A stretch of DNA of 64,000 nt from Membranipora membranacea (GCA_914767715.1 OU612073.1:18290001-18354000); one strand, 5' to 3'; shown: positions 51,401 to 64,000, counted from the stretch's first letter. Translations and numbers: made by a program. Notes: a model not told the origin generated them from the letters alone.

Positions 51401-52656
51401 CTTTACCTCAATTTGTTCTGGAAACTTTACACTAGATGATTGTCATGCCATAATAGAATCAGTACACCAAACGAAACATGTGAATATACATCATCACAAA
51501 ACAATAGGCCCAAACGTGATTACACACCAATCAATATATGTAAGATTGAAACAAACATCATTATTAATTCACAGTAAAACAGGACTTTTTAATACACCGA
51601 TCAATAATCTATAAAGCCAGGCTGGGTTTGTTCAATAGGGAGATAGGCTGACTGGGTCAATATTAGGTAAGCATAAGATGGCAGGTCATGTGATGGTGTG
51701 TAAACTGTCTCAATCAAAAAAAAGTTACAAATACGGACAACAGCCATTCTTTAATCTACAAAACTGGTCCAGTCAGAGCAAACGGCAAAAATGTTCCGCA
51801 CATTTGTTAAATACTAGTGACCACAACAAGTTTACGACTTTTGTGTGGATCTGATTTACTGAATTGACTCAACGAAATGAGCATTCAATTGAGAGCAGCA
51901 TGTTTGATCTCTTTTACTCCTTGGCGTGATTATGAAAAAAGATGAATTGGCAGACATTTTATCAAGAGGACACAACTCGTAAATTCTAAAGCAGGGGCAA
52001 ATATATATACGGAAGTCAGTGGTGTGAGCTTGCTTCAATTCTAAAATCTGTATTCTGATTATTTTAGTCCCATCATGAGAAAAACCAAATGATGTCACAG
52101 GGTCGTAAAAGCACTAGCCTATATCGTATTAGGCTATTATAAGTTTTGCGTTAATCGGAATAATATATGGAAATTATCATAGATAGAACACAAACATAGA
52201 ATGTAAAGCACCAAATGACAGAGATAAAAATAAACTTCAGATCCAAAATTTGAAAACTTCATTGAGCACCTGACACTCATCAAGAGAGCAAAATAACAGA
52301 ATATGATGGTAACAAGTGAAACCCTGCAGATAAATTATATCCATCTTGATTAATAGTTTTCCGATGACACATTGCTGCTTACTTATACAAGCTATGCAAA
52401 TATATATTGCGGATGACACGACACAGCACTAATATTGGCTCTGTGAGGAGGGAGGTTAGGGGGAGTGTAGGTAGGAAAATAGGGAAGACTTTGTTCAAAC
52501 CAACTGATGTAATCAATGCAAACATGTGAACATTTATGGGGAAGAGGGTATTGGGGAGGGTGGAACAATTAACATCAAGTTATCACTTCACAAAAATGTG
52601 TCAGCTTTAACGAGTGCGCCCAAAGAAAACAAATTAGAATATCTATTAGGATACAG

Positions 52657-55600
52657 CTAACCAATATCACCCTTCTCAGTTTGACCTATCTCTGTTAGTG
52701 AGTTTGAGGCGGTTACATCACTCTGGCTGGAGGTCGTATGAGTTTTGTTATCATCAGAGGGCTCAGTAGGACTGTGATGTCTCGCCTGGTTATATAAGAG
52801 AACTCCGACACTGACTAGCACCATGCCGAGCCCGCTCATAAACGTGATAGGGTTGTGGAATATAAGTATTGAGAGCCATATCAGTATAGCTCTTTTTACT
52901 GTGTTCGTCACACTGTCAAATAAAATCAACAGAAATGTACAGCATAACTTATTTCCACCATTCTGAAAGGAGATAGAATTGATTACAGGAATTCCTGATA
53001 TCATGGAGTAACCCTTGTGATGAAAAGAATCCTAGGGTGCTTCTCTTTTCGTGATCATTTTTGTTAGATGCAAATTAAGATAAGACAACTCAATAGCATC
53101 AAAATCTAAAATTATAACTATGTATATTAAAGGGAGGAAATGTCAGTTAATTTGAAGCAAACTTTCATCATAAAGGGTCATCGATCCAGACAAAGGTAGA
53201 CACTTGAAGAATTATCTAAAAACCACCACAGAACAGACCAGTAACAGTTTGCATACAGCAGTGCAGCATAATAGTTCAAATGAGATTATTAAACAACGAG
53301 ATGAGGGACCAAATGCCTTGAAGTGAGTTCCTGGATGGATAGCATGTACCCTAAAGGAGTAGAGTATTCACAAGAGGAGAAGTGTATTATCGGACTTGAT
53401 TAAAAGAGCCAATTTAATGCTAAGATCGGTACTAGCTAACATTAAGTCACCTACAAACAAGCAAGACTAAATTCTAGCTAATGTTTCCTCCTCTAGGAAG
53501 ATAGCTTTGATCTCTACACGATTTAGATATGAGACTAGGGCTACTGGTGCTGTAGAGATCATTATGCCCAGCTTCAACTGAGGTTTAGACCTTGTATTGA
53601 AATTGAAAGAATATTGTCCAAACTTTTTAATTGTGAAAAAACACCTGGATTTATATGTTTTCAGCTCAGCTCCAAACACTAAATGTACAAACCTTCTGAT
53701 CACTTTATTACAGGTTCTTTAGAGTCTGGCTCAAACACCACAGCACACCACTACAGGCGGACCTGAGTTAATAGCAACGTAGGAGACAGAGTTTTGTCAG
53801 ACTCACACTCACGACAAATGATGTGACCATCTTTTAGCAGAATTAAACCACTAGGGACATGGGCGGAGTGTCACACATTGTTTGCAATCACCTCTCCTGC
53901 TTTTTAGTCATCCGCAAATTTATGAAAGAATTGTGTAGGCCCTGAAGTACAGACAACACCAGAGCCTGACTTAGTGACGTGGCAAAGGCTGAGGCAAAGT
54001 GAGTTGAGATAGGACAATTTTACATACAGGCAAGATAAGTAGGGTATCTCCGAGCCACACACCAAGCTGAGAATGTGCTACATATACATGGTGTAGCCTG
54101 TTCAGACTGTCCGGGTTGGATGGTCTGTCCAGGTTATACATATTTAGTGCAGAAGATATAGTGCACATGACACTTACAAGTTTGACTACCTGTCACCTAT
54201 GTACAAACAATATATACAGTGATTTAGACAACATATACCCCTAATTCGTGGAAGGTAAACAAACAAAAAATGATATAATAGAAGTTCGAGATGCATCAGG
54301 GTCTTTCCAATGATGTATAGTTTCCTTCATTTTTTAACATGTGCCTCTACTTTTTTGAAGTGAAAAGAAGATATAAGCCAAACCACAGTAAACTAACTTG
54401 CAGTTTAAGAGCTCAAACAACTGCAAGTTGGATTTAAAGCCATGCCATTACAAATCAAAGTCTTGCTTACAGTCATTTAAGCCCTACACACCTTCCTCAC
54501 TAGCTGGTCGGAAACCAAAGAGACCACAATGAACAACAGACATACGTTCTATAGCTAGAAGCCTAACACAAAAAGCTGATGTGTTGAGTTATTGTCATAA
54601 CTGCAAATCAAAATCATACTATTGAGCGGTGAAGACAATATTTTGCACACTTCTACTTCTACTGTCAGGACACTGCAAGAGCACTCGCTATCAGAGAACT
54701 GACAGGGCTCAAACAGTACGCTGTCACAGAAGCTAAATCAAATTGCACAGTTACATCATATCCCCTTGCCCTAATAAATGTACCACTACCATGTACTCCA
54801 AGTTTACACTATCGAGGCAGTAAGAAAACATGAGATTTAAAGACTACCCAAGGACCAAAGCATACTATAGTCAGGCAGTTACTTATGATGAGGTTATGTC
54901 GGATAAGCTTGGTATGAATCTTTTTACCAAGAAAATCTGCCATAATTTTATCATAAGTAACAACCTGACTATATATAACATGCATTGGTCTTTGGGAGGG
55001 CTTTATGTTCACAAATCGTTATTCATATTTGAGTTGTCTGCTGACGTCAAAAAGGGAAACAACTCAAAAATATTACGGTTCAACTTTGACATTAATAGAT
55101 TTTGCATTCATAGAACTGATGTGGTTTATTAGGTTCAACTAAGCTTACCTATGGGTGACGGGTGATATAAAGGCCATGAGAGAATAAGCTGTAAAGCTCT
55201 GTAGATGGAAGCAGAGTCCATTAGCCATGAGTATAGCAAGCACATGACTATCGAGCTCTCTCGTTTTCTTAGCTATATCTGTGAGTAGAAAGCTTATTGG
55301 AAGCTGTAACGCTAGAGAAGCCACACTCGTGTAGAACTGCAGCTCCACTGGGCTACAAATATATCAACGAAACGTTTGCTGAATCACTTTGACGAGGAGG
55401 AAAAAACCATTTAAGAGCTGAGGCCATCTCCCTGCATTGAGGAAACTCTCAGTCTTACAAGTTGATATGTACGAATTGATGATCTGTAGAAATACAGAGT
55501 TTAGCAGAAGTACCTACTAAGCGTGGAGTTTATCATATCAGATTGAGGATATGAGTGCAGGTACATGTATAGGAACAGATGTATATTTTTCAATTTAGCC

Positions 55601-58600
55601 GTCTGCTAAATTCTTCATACTAGGATATATGTGGGTAGGATATTAAAAAACAATCTGATAGTTTGAGAGTTGTCGTTACTTACTGTATTTCATACTCTTT
55701 GGCACTAATCAACAGTTTTGAGTATACATTTTGGAGGCTGAAATAAAAGAAAAACTGAAATAAATTGCGCACTCAGACAGAAAATTTTATAGCCATAGCT
55801 CACAAATCAGCATTTTTACCTAAACTAAGAATGGAGACTATGTAAGTATGTAGAGAAAAACACCTGGTCATGACAAACAACACTGCTTTATCTTGTCTAC
55901 AGAAACTTACTGAATATGAATGTACCATAGATATTACAATAAAAGCGAAAATCCACATCAATGTTTCACAATTATAACATTATTCGACGATGTTAAGCGT
56001 TTTGTCATACCGAAATGATGTATTTTGTCATCGGAATTTAAAATTTGTAAGTGTGCTTATCGAAATTTGGCTACAAATGAATCATATATACTCTAGCATT
56101 CAACAACATTCTTCACTATTGCTGATGTAAATGAATTTTAAAAATTAGAAATAGCCAAATTGAATAGCTCCATCTAGAAGACTGTGTGGAGGGCCACTCT
56201 GCCTCTCCCCTATGATTTTATATCCCATTCAAGAGTTGTTTCATCGATTAATTACAGATTCAATGAGAACACAGCCCCTAATTACTAGTTAACATGCAAA
56301 ATAGAACAGGAGGGGGGGGGGGAGGGTTGCAGATCAAAATATGGAAACAAGCAGCCAGTTGCAGAGGGCTTAGATTTTTCAATCAGTGGGAATTTCGTGG
56401 CATAACACTAATAAACGTGATATGATAAATGTACAATGCATGAACAATCCCATTGACAACAATCAAATAGTATCAGAGAAAAGTGGGAACACAGCTCCGC
56501 ATTACCACATTGCTCATTTCTCCTAGAACGCACTTAATAATTGAAAGAAGAAAACAATCTGGTTGAAAAGAAAGTGATGATATGCACAAACACTTACCAG
56601 TCTGCCAGATTATTGGTAAGGGCAGCGAAGAATCCGATGATATTGAAGCTGAGATCATAAGCACTGGTAAGAGCCAGCCCCAACATGATGGGTAGCAGGG
56701 AGCCCATCACTGTCAAATAAAATATTAGAAGATGTAAATAATAGGCATGGCTGTAATTTGAGGTAGTGAAATTAATTAAGTCCTGTCTTGCCCCCACTGT
56801 GTTTTTATCTTTTGACAAAAACAATACTTTAAAAACCAAATGAATAAATTAGAGCCAGGCAAGAATAAGTATGATGAGAGCATAGACTTTACCACTATTA
56901 TGTCTATAGATAAGAACGATTAATTGATGCATTGCAGTCTGTCACATAAATAATAATCAATCATTGAGGGTCAAAGCTAACGTTTTGAACACATCTGAGC
57001 TATTCAGGACCTTGCATATCCAAGAAACCCTGGTAGTCATACCAGAAATTGTGTATTAATATTGGATTATTTTTAGTTTTCCTAGTAAACTTTACTGTTT
57101 ATAATTGTATGCTTGCTTTATAATAAATCATGGAAAGACATGTGACAGCTTGGAAAGACATGCTGACAAGCTGGAAAGACAGCTAAACCTACTACAAGGG
57201 GTCCCAGCAATGGGCCATGTAAGGCCAATAACCCTAACAAGTACGCTGTGTTTCATAGGGTGGCAATGGTGGATTGGAATGTGCTATGGGATGAGAGAAC
57301 ACAACTCCGAGTAGTGAATAGCAGGCATGCTAATTAGCGCCATCGACCCATTCTTTTTTGGGGATGGCGAGATGGCGCAATCGGTTAGCGCGCTTGCTAT
57401 TCACTGCCAGGCGATAAGTGCCGCAGGAGTTGTGGGTTCGAGCCCCACTGGGGGAGCTTTCATTGTTGATTGTTCCAGCCCCCAGCACCCTCGGGTGTAT
57501 ACCTCTCCTTAAATCTTTGTCTCCTATTTTTAAATCTGCGACTTAATTTCTTTCTGACTTAATCTGCTCGAGAATAAAAATTGAAAATAATTATATGAAA
57601 TGTCCCAGAAGTCTGAGCACTTAGAATATAAAGAGGGGCTAAACTTACCTAACCAAGAGGTTGACTCGTTAAGTATAATTTTAGCTATAAGCACAGTAAA
57701 TATTGGTGCTGAGGATTTGACCGTCTCTGTGAATGATACTGTGACATAATTTAGTGCTACTAATCCCAGGCCTACTGTCATCAACCTGAATAATATAAAG
57801 ATATAAAAGCGTGGTTAGAAAATCTTGCATGGAATGAAAGGATTTAAAAAAGAGTAAGTCTCTAAGCACTGAAAGTCGGCTTATCTGCTGTGGCTCTACA
57901 AGACAGTCTAATTCATACGTCCCCTTCATTTTGTAGCTTCCTACTACATGATGCACATAATAAGTTACAGAGCGTCATCAACATTTTTGCCTGAAACTAT
58001 GTGAATAATCATAAGAGATTTGAGAGATTTGATCACTAACTCTTACATGAGGAAAGACAAACTAATATTAACACAAGGATTCTCATATGACGCAATACCA
58101 TCTGCTAACCGTATCTACACTGTAATTATACAACTAATGTACATTTATATACTAAGATGACAATATTCTTCTATTCTAATTTTAAGCATCCTGGCCGAGA
58201 ATTGTTGAATTCACAGGATTGAATAACAACAAATTATAAAAGCTTTGAATTCAATGATTTGTGCTATCATTCAAAAATTAATACCAAAATTAAAGTAACA
58301 GAGGATTAAATATTTAGCAAAGTGAAACTTAAATCCGCTGATCATCTTGCAGGTTTTGACTAGTGTGCAAACATAGCTTAGAGATTTAGCAGTCAAAATT
58401 ACAATTAGAAACCACCAACCTCATTAGCCCGAGTTGAAACATTCCGAATATAAATTTTCTGCTGGTTGCCGTTCTCCTTTTGGAGGTTGAGGTTAGATAT
58501 AACTGTATGAACCCGCATATAGTAGTCATGAGTATCTGTGAGCATCCTACAGAGGAGAACAATGGAACTGTTACAACATGGACAATTATGTTTTATTGTT

Positions 58601-61046
58601 ACACTGATACTAAAATTTAATACTGATATCAAAAGAACGGTTTTATCCGTGCTAAGGTTTCAAATGCCACCTAAATTTGACCATCAATATAAGGGTTCTC
58701 AATGCGCTCGCTGGCATAGCATAAAATCCCGTAGCCTCTAACCATGCTTCTAGAATTATGATTTATTGATCATATCTGTGAACCTTGATCATATCGGTAT
58801 GTATTAAATATTATATGCACCAGAGAATTTATGTGAGCAATGAACTCCCTCTTCGGGCGGGAGTTCATTGATGTGAGCTTCACAAATTAGTTTGATTTCA
58901 CAACAATATATCATTTCGATGACCTTCGTTTGCTCAAATGGTGGCATAACATGATGATAAATGATGACAATTATATGCAGGTCCTGGTTCAATTGCTTTG
59001 AGTTGAGGAGATGAACCACCTGGTTGGAGACTTATACACATATAAGCTGAGGCAATTTAAAGCTGATCAAAAAGTCATATATGATACCATTATATTTGAC
59101 TAGCCTATGAGTGAAAAATGGGGATGCCACATCATGGAAAGGAGGGCCAATAACAAAAAGGAATATGTTAGAGTCACATTCTTCATGATTCATATCTTTT
59201 TTTCATGACCAGATAACACTAAATGACAACAAAGTGAAATCTAGACATCTAGAAATATTGTGATATGAATGAAATGAGGTAAACTTGCTATGCGTAAACA
59301 AATTACTTGGAAAGTTTAACTGTTTTAAATGGTAAGTGTAAAGATCTCTGCTACTATTACCACAGATTTTATCTGAACTACGGCTGACTAGACAAAAATA
59401 AGACAAGTGAGTTACTTTTCACATCTTCTAGTCTGGGAGCCTCTAGGTTCCATCAGGGGTCGCAAGCACTGTGAGTGGCTCGGAAATCTGCAGTTAGTCT
59501 TGGCTGTGCAGTTATGATCAAAAAACCTCATTCTGTTATAACTTGAAGAATGCAATGGATGGCTGGCCTCTTAACCCCTAGGTCTACTCCTCGTTTTTAC
59601 CTATGTCAACAGAAGGCAATATATAGAAATATTGGCAATTTAGCCAGCTATTATGTTGTACCAAAAATTACAGCTAAAACTTATTATTACCCAAACTTAC
59701 CGAGAAATGTGGGGTTAGCGAGAAGATTAGAGAGAATATACTTGTTAGAAAACAAGGTGCCGGCGCTGAATATATACCATAGACATAGAAACAACAATGC
59801 TTTTATGTTGAGCAAACCATCCTTGGATTCCCGTACTACCGTGTGGCCTTCTCTGCGTGGTGAGCTGGTTTGGCTATCTGGCACATCAATAGTCACCTAA
59901 AAAGAGAGAGAGAGAACATAATAATGCTCTAATAATAACTTATAACAAAGTAGTATATTATTTGAGTTAGAAAAAGGAGAAAATAGACAGTTTTCTGAGC
60001 TCGGATTTAGGCCTCAATTTGGAGTTGTCCTCTCTCCAGTTTGGTACTTTTATCCCACGCCGCATAGGAAAAACGTGCTGATAAGAGGGTTATCTTGAAA
60101 ACCGCGTATAATAGGATCAAAACTATTTTTGATTCAGAATCTGCAACATTAAAAACTCATATGGACATGGTGTGGAAAATAATTTTAGTATTTGGATAGT
60201 CAATTATAGCATTTTCTGCCTGTTTTGCGGACAATTTGGCAGAATCTTTCAAGAGTTTCGTCACCAAAATTAAGATTTATCAAGATTTAAGCCTCCAATG
60301 ATTTGGAAACCCTGTCTCACAGGGTTTTCAATGGTGCAGACTCTGAATCAAAAATCATTTTTATCCTAACGTAAGCGGTTTTCAATATAACCTTCTTTCA
60401 GCAGGTTTTTCCTATGCGGCGTGGGTTAAAAGTACCAAACTGGAGAGAGGACAACTCTGAATTGATGCATAAATAAGAGCCCGGACAACTGCCTATAGGT
60501 TTGTTGCAACATTTGACTATGAACCAATTGTCATACAAAGGTTGCAGCTGCAACCAGCTAGAAATCAAGGGATCATATTAAAAAAATAGTATTTAAATGT
60601 CGATTACTTTGCACAATTCACATCAGCAGTTGAAACAGGAAAAGGTATTACTATGGATTATTGACCACAGAGAGAGAAGATTGTAAGAATCAAATATACA
60701 ACTTAAATAAGGGATAGCTCTTCCTTCCATCACAGAACACTGCTAATGGATCGCATTATCTTAATGCCTAAATCTTCTATTCCAACGATATAAGGATCAC
60801 ATGGAGTAGATAAGCCATGTGTTCTATGATGAAAAAAGTTACACGACTAAAAATGCATCAAAATAACGAGTGACTGTGATTTACCGTGTGGTAGCTGCTA
60901 CTAGACTCAGTCGATATGGAGATACTTCTGTCTGAATGACTACCATCATCAGTGTTGTCTTCCATGCTACCTGAGTGATCTCTCAGCCCAACAGACCCAC
61001 CGCCGGATAGGCGATCAGAACTACTGTCCATTTGCTTTTTACTCAT
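52657..61046 (-). CDS. SLC35E2: SLC35E2-like transporter of the nucleotide-sugar/triose-phosphate transporter superfamily (415 aa, complete)
   Basis: Eight exons agree in phase: 61046..60885, 59896..59701, 58546..58420, 57785..57649, 56709..56598, 55737..55684, 55352..55149 and 52912..52657. The N-terminus (residues 1-54) is Ser-rich and cytosolic. [20 protein letters not shown] starts the first helices. [20 protein letters not shown] is the highly conserved family block. [40 protein letters not shown] and [19 protein letters not shown] follow in the SLC35E order. The C-terminal tail is Ser/Thr-rich and acidic. SLC35E2 members are orphan multi-pass carriers, probably of Golgi or ER membranes; the substrate is not known. 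The last exon lies in duplication unit B, and its 2.2-kb intron crosses the duplication edge. Confidence 0.93.
54842..55002. mobile_element. foldback element in the last SLC35E2 intron
   Basis: Imperfect inverted arms of about 45 bp (CCAAGGACCAAAGCATACTA and its partner near 54955-55000) enclose about 65 bp. Form and length resemble a MITE. No clear target duplication was found. The arm divergence suggests age. Confidence 0.65.
57177..57508 (+). mobile_element. second copy of the tRNA-derived SINE-like element
   Basis: Same 332-bp length and ends (AGACAGCTAAACC...ACCTCTCC) as 41386-41717, in an SLC35E2 intron and antisense to that gene. The A-box and B-box type motifs are intact (GGCGCAATCGGTTAGCGC; GGTTCGAGCCCCAC). 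Just upstream, at 57130-57176, TGGAAAGACA recurs three times. No terminal duplication is obvious here. Confidence 0.85.
58832..58878. mobile_element. 33-bp palindromic insertion with 7-bp target duplication
   Basis: A 33-bp unit (58839-58871) with perfect 12-bp inverted ends CAATGAACTCCC/GGGAGTTCATTG sits between two ATGTGAG copies (58832-58838, 58872-58878). It shares its termini with the tiny insertion at 38893-38913. Confidence 0.7.
60022..60458. mobile_element. about 437-bp foldback element with about 150-bp terminal inverted repeats
   Basis: The left end GAGTTGTCCTCTCTCCAG and the right end are inverted copies extending about 150 bp inward, past GATTTTTGATTCAGA-type sequence, with about 10 percent mismatch. 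It lies in the first SLC35E2 intron. No coding capacity and no clear target duplication were found. It resembles a non-autonomous DNA transposon. Confidence 0.85.
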
Positions 61047-63788
61047 GTCATTGCGGCCCTGTAGAGAAATGTGTGAAATTTCATAATAATAATAACAATG
61101 CCGTATTGGAAACGACGCTACGAGATCGGGTCCTAGGAAATGGATAACGACTGGTACTAGTCCTAATCCATTTCTATATCCTCGTAGACATACCAAACAT
61201 ATGTGACATGTGACAGTTTACGATTGACATTCATCAATGCCGTCAATTGATGGTAACATAACTAAACTCTACAAATACAACCAGTATAAGGATCTTGAAC
61301 AGCTTTAGGGCTAGATCGTAGTAAGAACAAACTTGGGAATATAACAGATATGGAATGCATCACATCTTTAAATAGACAGGGCCACTTGTGCAAGTTAAGT
61401 TGTTGTGTACACCAGTGATTGATCCAAGAAAAGCCCTTAAAACTACTAATATTTATCAATACGTAAGCAGAAGATTGTGCAAGTCAATCACCTAAGTGTT
61501 CTATGAAAGGGCAATGTGCATGTCGACTTCGTTCCCAGGTATTATGTAGTTTGTCGAAGTAAAGTGACTGGAGCACCGCAGTGAGCGAGTTCTGTCACTG
61601 GGGCATGCGGTCACTGGGGCCCAGCAAGTGTGTATAGTTTGCCTATTATGTCTGCTTTGACACCACCGCCGACCCTTAACACTTACTACTAAACCCCCAG
61701 TTCATTGCTACTATTCCACTGGCTGATGAAGTTTTAGTGATTTGGGACTCAAACCATTGGCATTTTGAGTTACAAGTACATTACTCTAGATGCTCATGAT
61801 ATGCCCAAAACAGCCCATAGGAGAGATGATCAGGAACCAACTTAGCTTGTCTTGACAAGCTAGATCCAACTGAACTGTGGTTGACTGTGCGACTGGATAC
61901 AACTGAACATTCATAATAGTCATGTAAATAAAGTTATACATTAATCAAAATAACATATATGTAGATAGATATATTGTTTAGGGAAGTTGCTGCTGCAGGG
62001 AAGGTAGGTAGGACTATGTAAGTAAGTAAGTTAGGCAAGGTAAGTAAGTATGACTAGAGAAGGTTAGGTGAGCAAATTACAGTAACAATACAAGCACCAC
62101 AAGAGGACTGCCTTGTGTCTCAGATCCACCCAAGGGTTGAGTGCTGCCAAGGAGTAACAGCTACTCCTTGGTGCTGTCAGTGGCAGAAGTGATGACAGTC
62201 CATGAAGCATACTCATGCTGTGAATGAGCAAATCCGTGTACTGCAGCCAGAGCTACAACCAGAGCTACAACAAGAGCTACAACTTTCTTTTGAAACAGGA
62301 AACAGCTTAGTTGTAAAATAAACAAAGACACATGGTTGTTTTGTAAAATAAACAAAGACACGTGGTAGTCTGCCAATCATAACACAGGAAACTATAGTCA
62401 GTCAAGAGTTAACCAGGGGAAGGCAATTTCTAATTTATTCATGATCTGTACTGCTCACCCTTGTAACATCTATTATTTGTCAATCTTGAATAATCTCGGC
62501 ATTGAATAAGAGTGATGACAATGATTGATGGTCAAAATTAACTAAGCAATGCCAAGATTAAAATTATTTTCCCATGTAGTTCAGAATTTCTGCATTTCTG
62601 AATATCTCCATTGCTGATCATATACCCAAAAAAAAGCTTGCAGGTAAAAAGTCAAATGAATTATTTTAGCAAATTGAGAGCAGATAACTCCAAATTTATA
62701 CAGCCCATTGTTTTTTATATGGGTTTGAATCCACATGAAAAGTATATAAAAGCGGTTCAATAATGTGAGTGGCACTTAGGTGAGTTGGGGGAGTCTAATT
62801 TACACACCCATGCAGAAAACTTCATTCATTCAAATGAATTTAAGCTTTATATATACCACTTTCCCATCCCCCTATCAATCCTTGACCCAGTATAGTCTAA
62901 GCTGTTTTCTGCCAGATATGGCTGCTAGTTGCAGTGTCAGTTTCATTTCATTCATTTGTATCACATGCTTATTCTGCTTTGGAAAAATGAAGCATTCACA
63001 CAAGGATTACATCGGTCACTAGTAGGCTTTTGAATGAATAAAATAAAGGTGAAAAGTATGTTGAAGCAAAGCAAGGTATACTGGGACTGACTCAGAGTGC
63101 CTGCAGTGACACTGACAGTGACTGGACTACTACTAGTAGTAGGTAGAGCATAGACAGGCTCTATTTCTATGAGGTAGAGGAAGAGTACAATTCACAAATT
63201 TACTCCAGACCAGAGCCTGGGTCCCTGTCAAGGGGGCAGTCAAACTTTGCCAGAGACGCAGGTTTTGGAGTACAAATGTGGTACATTACATTGAAGAAAT
63301 TGATTATTATACTTATAGGACAGGTGATATGTCCACAAAATATACCTATCTATTACATACACAGATAGCATGATGTCCTCTTCCTGGAATAGTTATGGTA
63401 CACTTGAATCCATTGATTGCATAGTATAGTAAGTAGTTAGATAAAGGGGAGTTAGAGACTCTAACTCCTTCATGTTGATTATACGTGGACCTATATATCA
63501 AATTAAATTACTGATGATAAGCCTAAGGTGGTAATTTGGGTAGGCTGGAAGGAAAGAGGTACTGTCTTCCCCATCAGTCTCTCCTTAGTGCTACTATTGA
63601 CCATATATATGTCCGAAGTTCAGGCCAAGGGAAACGGTTATGAACCATCAGCAAGACTGCGCTGTTATGTAGCAGTCATTTTTTCATTGAATCACCTTAC
63701 TGTATCCATTCGATGTCTTGACTCTGCTTCTATTACAGATTTTCTGTGCATACCTTCTTATGGACAATCAGGAAACAGAAAGTTGTGA
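61047..63788. other. intergenic region right of SLC35E2, no supported gene
   Basis: This holds the upstream region of SLC35E2 (an AG acceptor at about 61061 hints at an untranslated first exon) and that of the gene starting at 63789. The two genes are divergent. It contains short repeats: four AGAGCTACAAC-type units at 62247-62282, a 30-bp tandem pair at 62311-62370 (AAATAAACAAAGACAC), and a hairpin CAAGGAGTA/TACTCCTTG at about 62139-62168. I see no domain-bearing exon. Confidence 0.5.
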
Positions 63789-64000
63789 ATGATGGAAGGT
63801 ACGACATCTTCTCAACCAGATATTCACGGTATGGAAGTTATGGATACCAGCGTTACTCCATCCACAGTATCTCAGCCTGGTGATGATGACACCTATGGTA
63901 CACCCATTCAGCATAGTGGAGATATAGGACAAACTATGTCTTTTGATGACCACGTTATAAAAGAGTCAGCTCAATCGGATGTATCAGCTCAACCTGATGA
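63789..64000 (+). CDS. unknown acidic Ser/Gln-rich protein, N-terminus (partial at right edge)
   Basis: The frame opens at ATG ATG GAA GGT (63789), directly after an in-frame TGA at 63786-63788, and stays open for 70 codons to the window end. The product starts MMEGTTSSQPDIHGMEVMDT and is rich in Ser, Thr, Gln and Asp, suggesting a disordered N-terminal region. There is no signal peptide. No family was recognised. The codon pattern and absence of stops in AT-rich DNA support a real exon, but no donor site is available to confirm it. Confidence 0.5.
   Translation, partial: MMEGTTSSQPDIHGMEVMDTSVTPSTVSQPGDDDTYGTPIQHSGDIGQTMSFDDHVIKESAQSDVSAQPD

Larger units (their letters stand above)
41251..54245. 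repeat. segmental duplication unit B
   Basis: Tandem partner of 25333-41250 in direct orientation. It carries CUB-C and the functional last exon of the SLC35E2-like gene. To its right, 54246 onward is single-copy and continues the transporter gene. The original locus was therefore probably unit B's right side, with the duplicated segment stretching from the transporter's last exon through the whole CUB gene. Confidence 0.95.

Noticed and set aside
62161-62376. 71-codon minus-strand frame with a signal-like hydrophobic stretch
   Set aside because: The hydrophobic part (VVALVVALVVAL) is generated by short tandem repeats in the DNA. No exon context.
1-64000. CRISPR arrays, bacterial operons or rRNA genes
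   Set aside because: None seen. The window has spliced eukaryotic genes throughout.

Overview
The window is animal nuclear DNA. It is AT-rich, its genes are split by GT-AG introns, and its products are typical of metazoans: a calponin/transgelin, CUB-domain receptors, a SUEL-type lectin receptor, an SLC35E2-type transporter and a DXO/RAI1-family enzyme. About eight genes in 64 kb is compact and would fit a sponge or another small-genome invertebrate, but the sequence does not fix the species. I built the gene models by reading splice sites and requiring exon phases to agree. Apart from one junction in the first CUB gene, every model below closes in frame.

Layout: 1-1.4 kb holds the 5' part of a DXO-like gene (minus). 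3.0-7.6 kb holds a complete calponin/transgelin-like gene (minus). 7.6-12.1 kb is mostly gene-free and carries an 18/21-bp minisatellite at 11.2-11.6 kb. 12.1-18.5 kb holds a complete plus-strand gene for a single-pass receptor with an N-terminal SUEL-like lectin domain, a mucin-like stalk and a tyrosine-rich tail. Tail-to-tail with it at 19.1-25.2 kb is the first of three minus-strand paralogues (here CUB-A, CUB-B, CUB-C). These encode single-pass proteins with signal peptide, CUB domains, one membrane segment and a tail of R-P-G-[TS]-A repeats.

From about 25.33 to 54.24 kb the DNA is one large tandem segmental duplication. Unit A is about 25333-41250 and unit B about 41251-54245. Each unit carries one CUB receptor gene (CUB-B, CUB-C) plus the last coding exon of an SLC35E2-like gene. 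In unit B that exon still completes the intact transporter gene that runs back to 61.05 kb. In unit A it is an orphan, broken exon. The units have since diverged by several readable events: a 1.21-kb internal duplication adding a third CUB domain to CUB-C, contraction of the RPGTA array, a deletion that replaces the acidic C-terminus of CUB-C, a non-LTR retrotransposon in unit A, a tRNA-derived SINE-like insertion in unit B, and a 167-bp near-perfect palindrome in unit B.

The transporter introns (54-60 kb) contain foldback elements and a second SINE-like copy. 61-63.8 kb has no gene I can support. A plus-strand gene of unknown function starts at 63789 and runs off the right end. A plausible biological theme is a cluster of cell-surface receptors with evolving extracellular domain number and cytoplasmic repeat number. 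A role in recognition is inference only.
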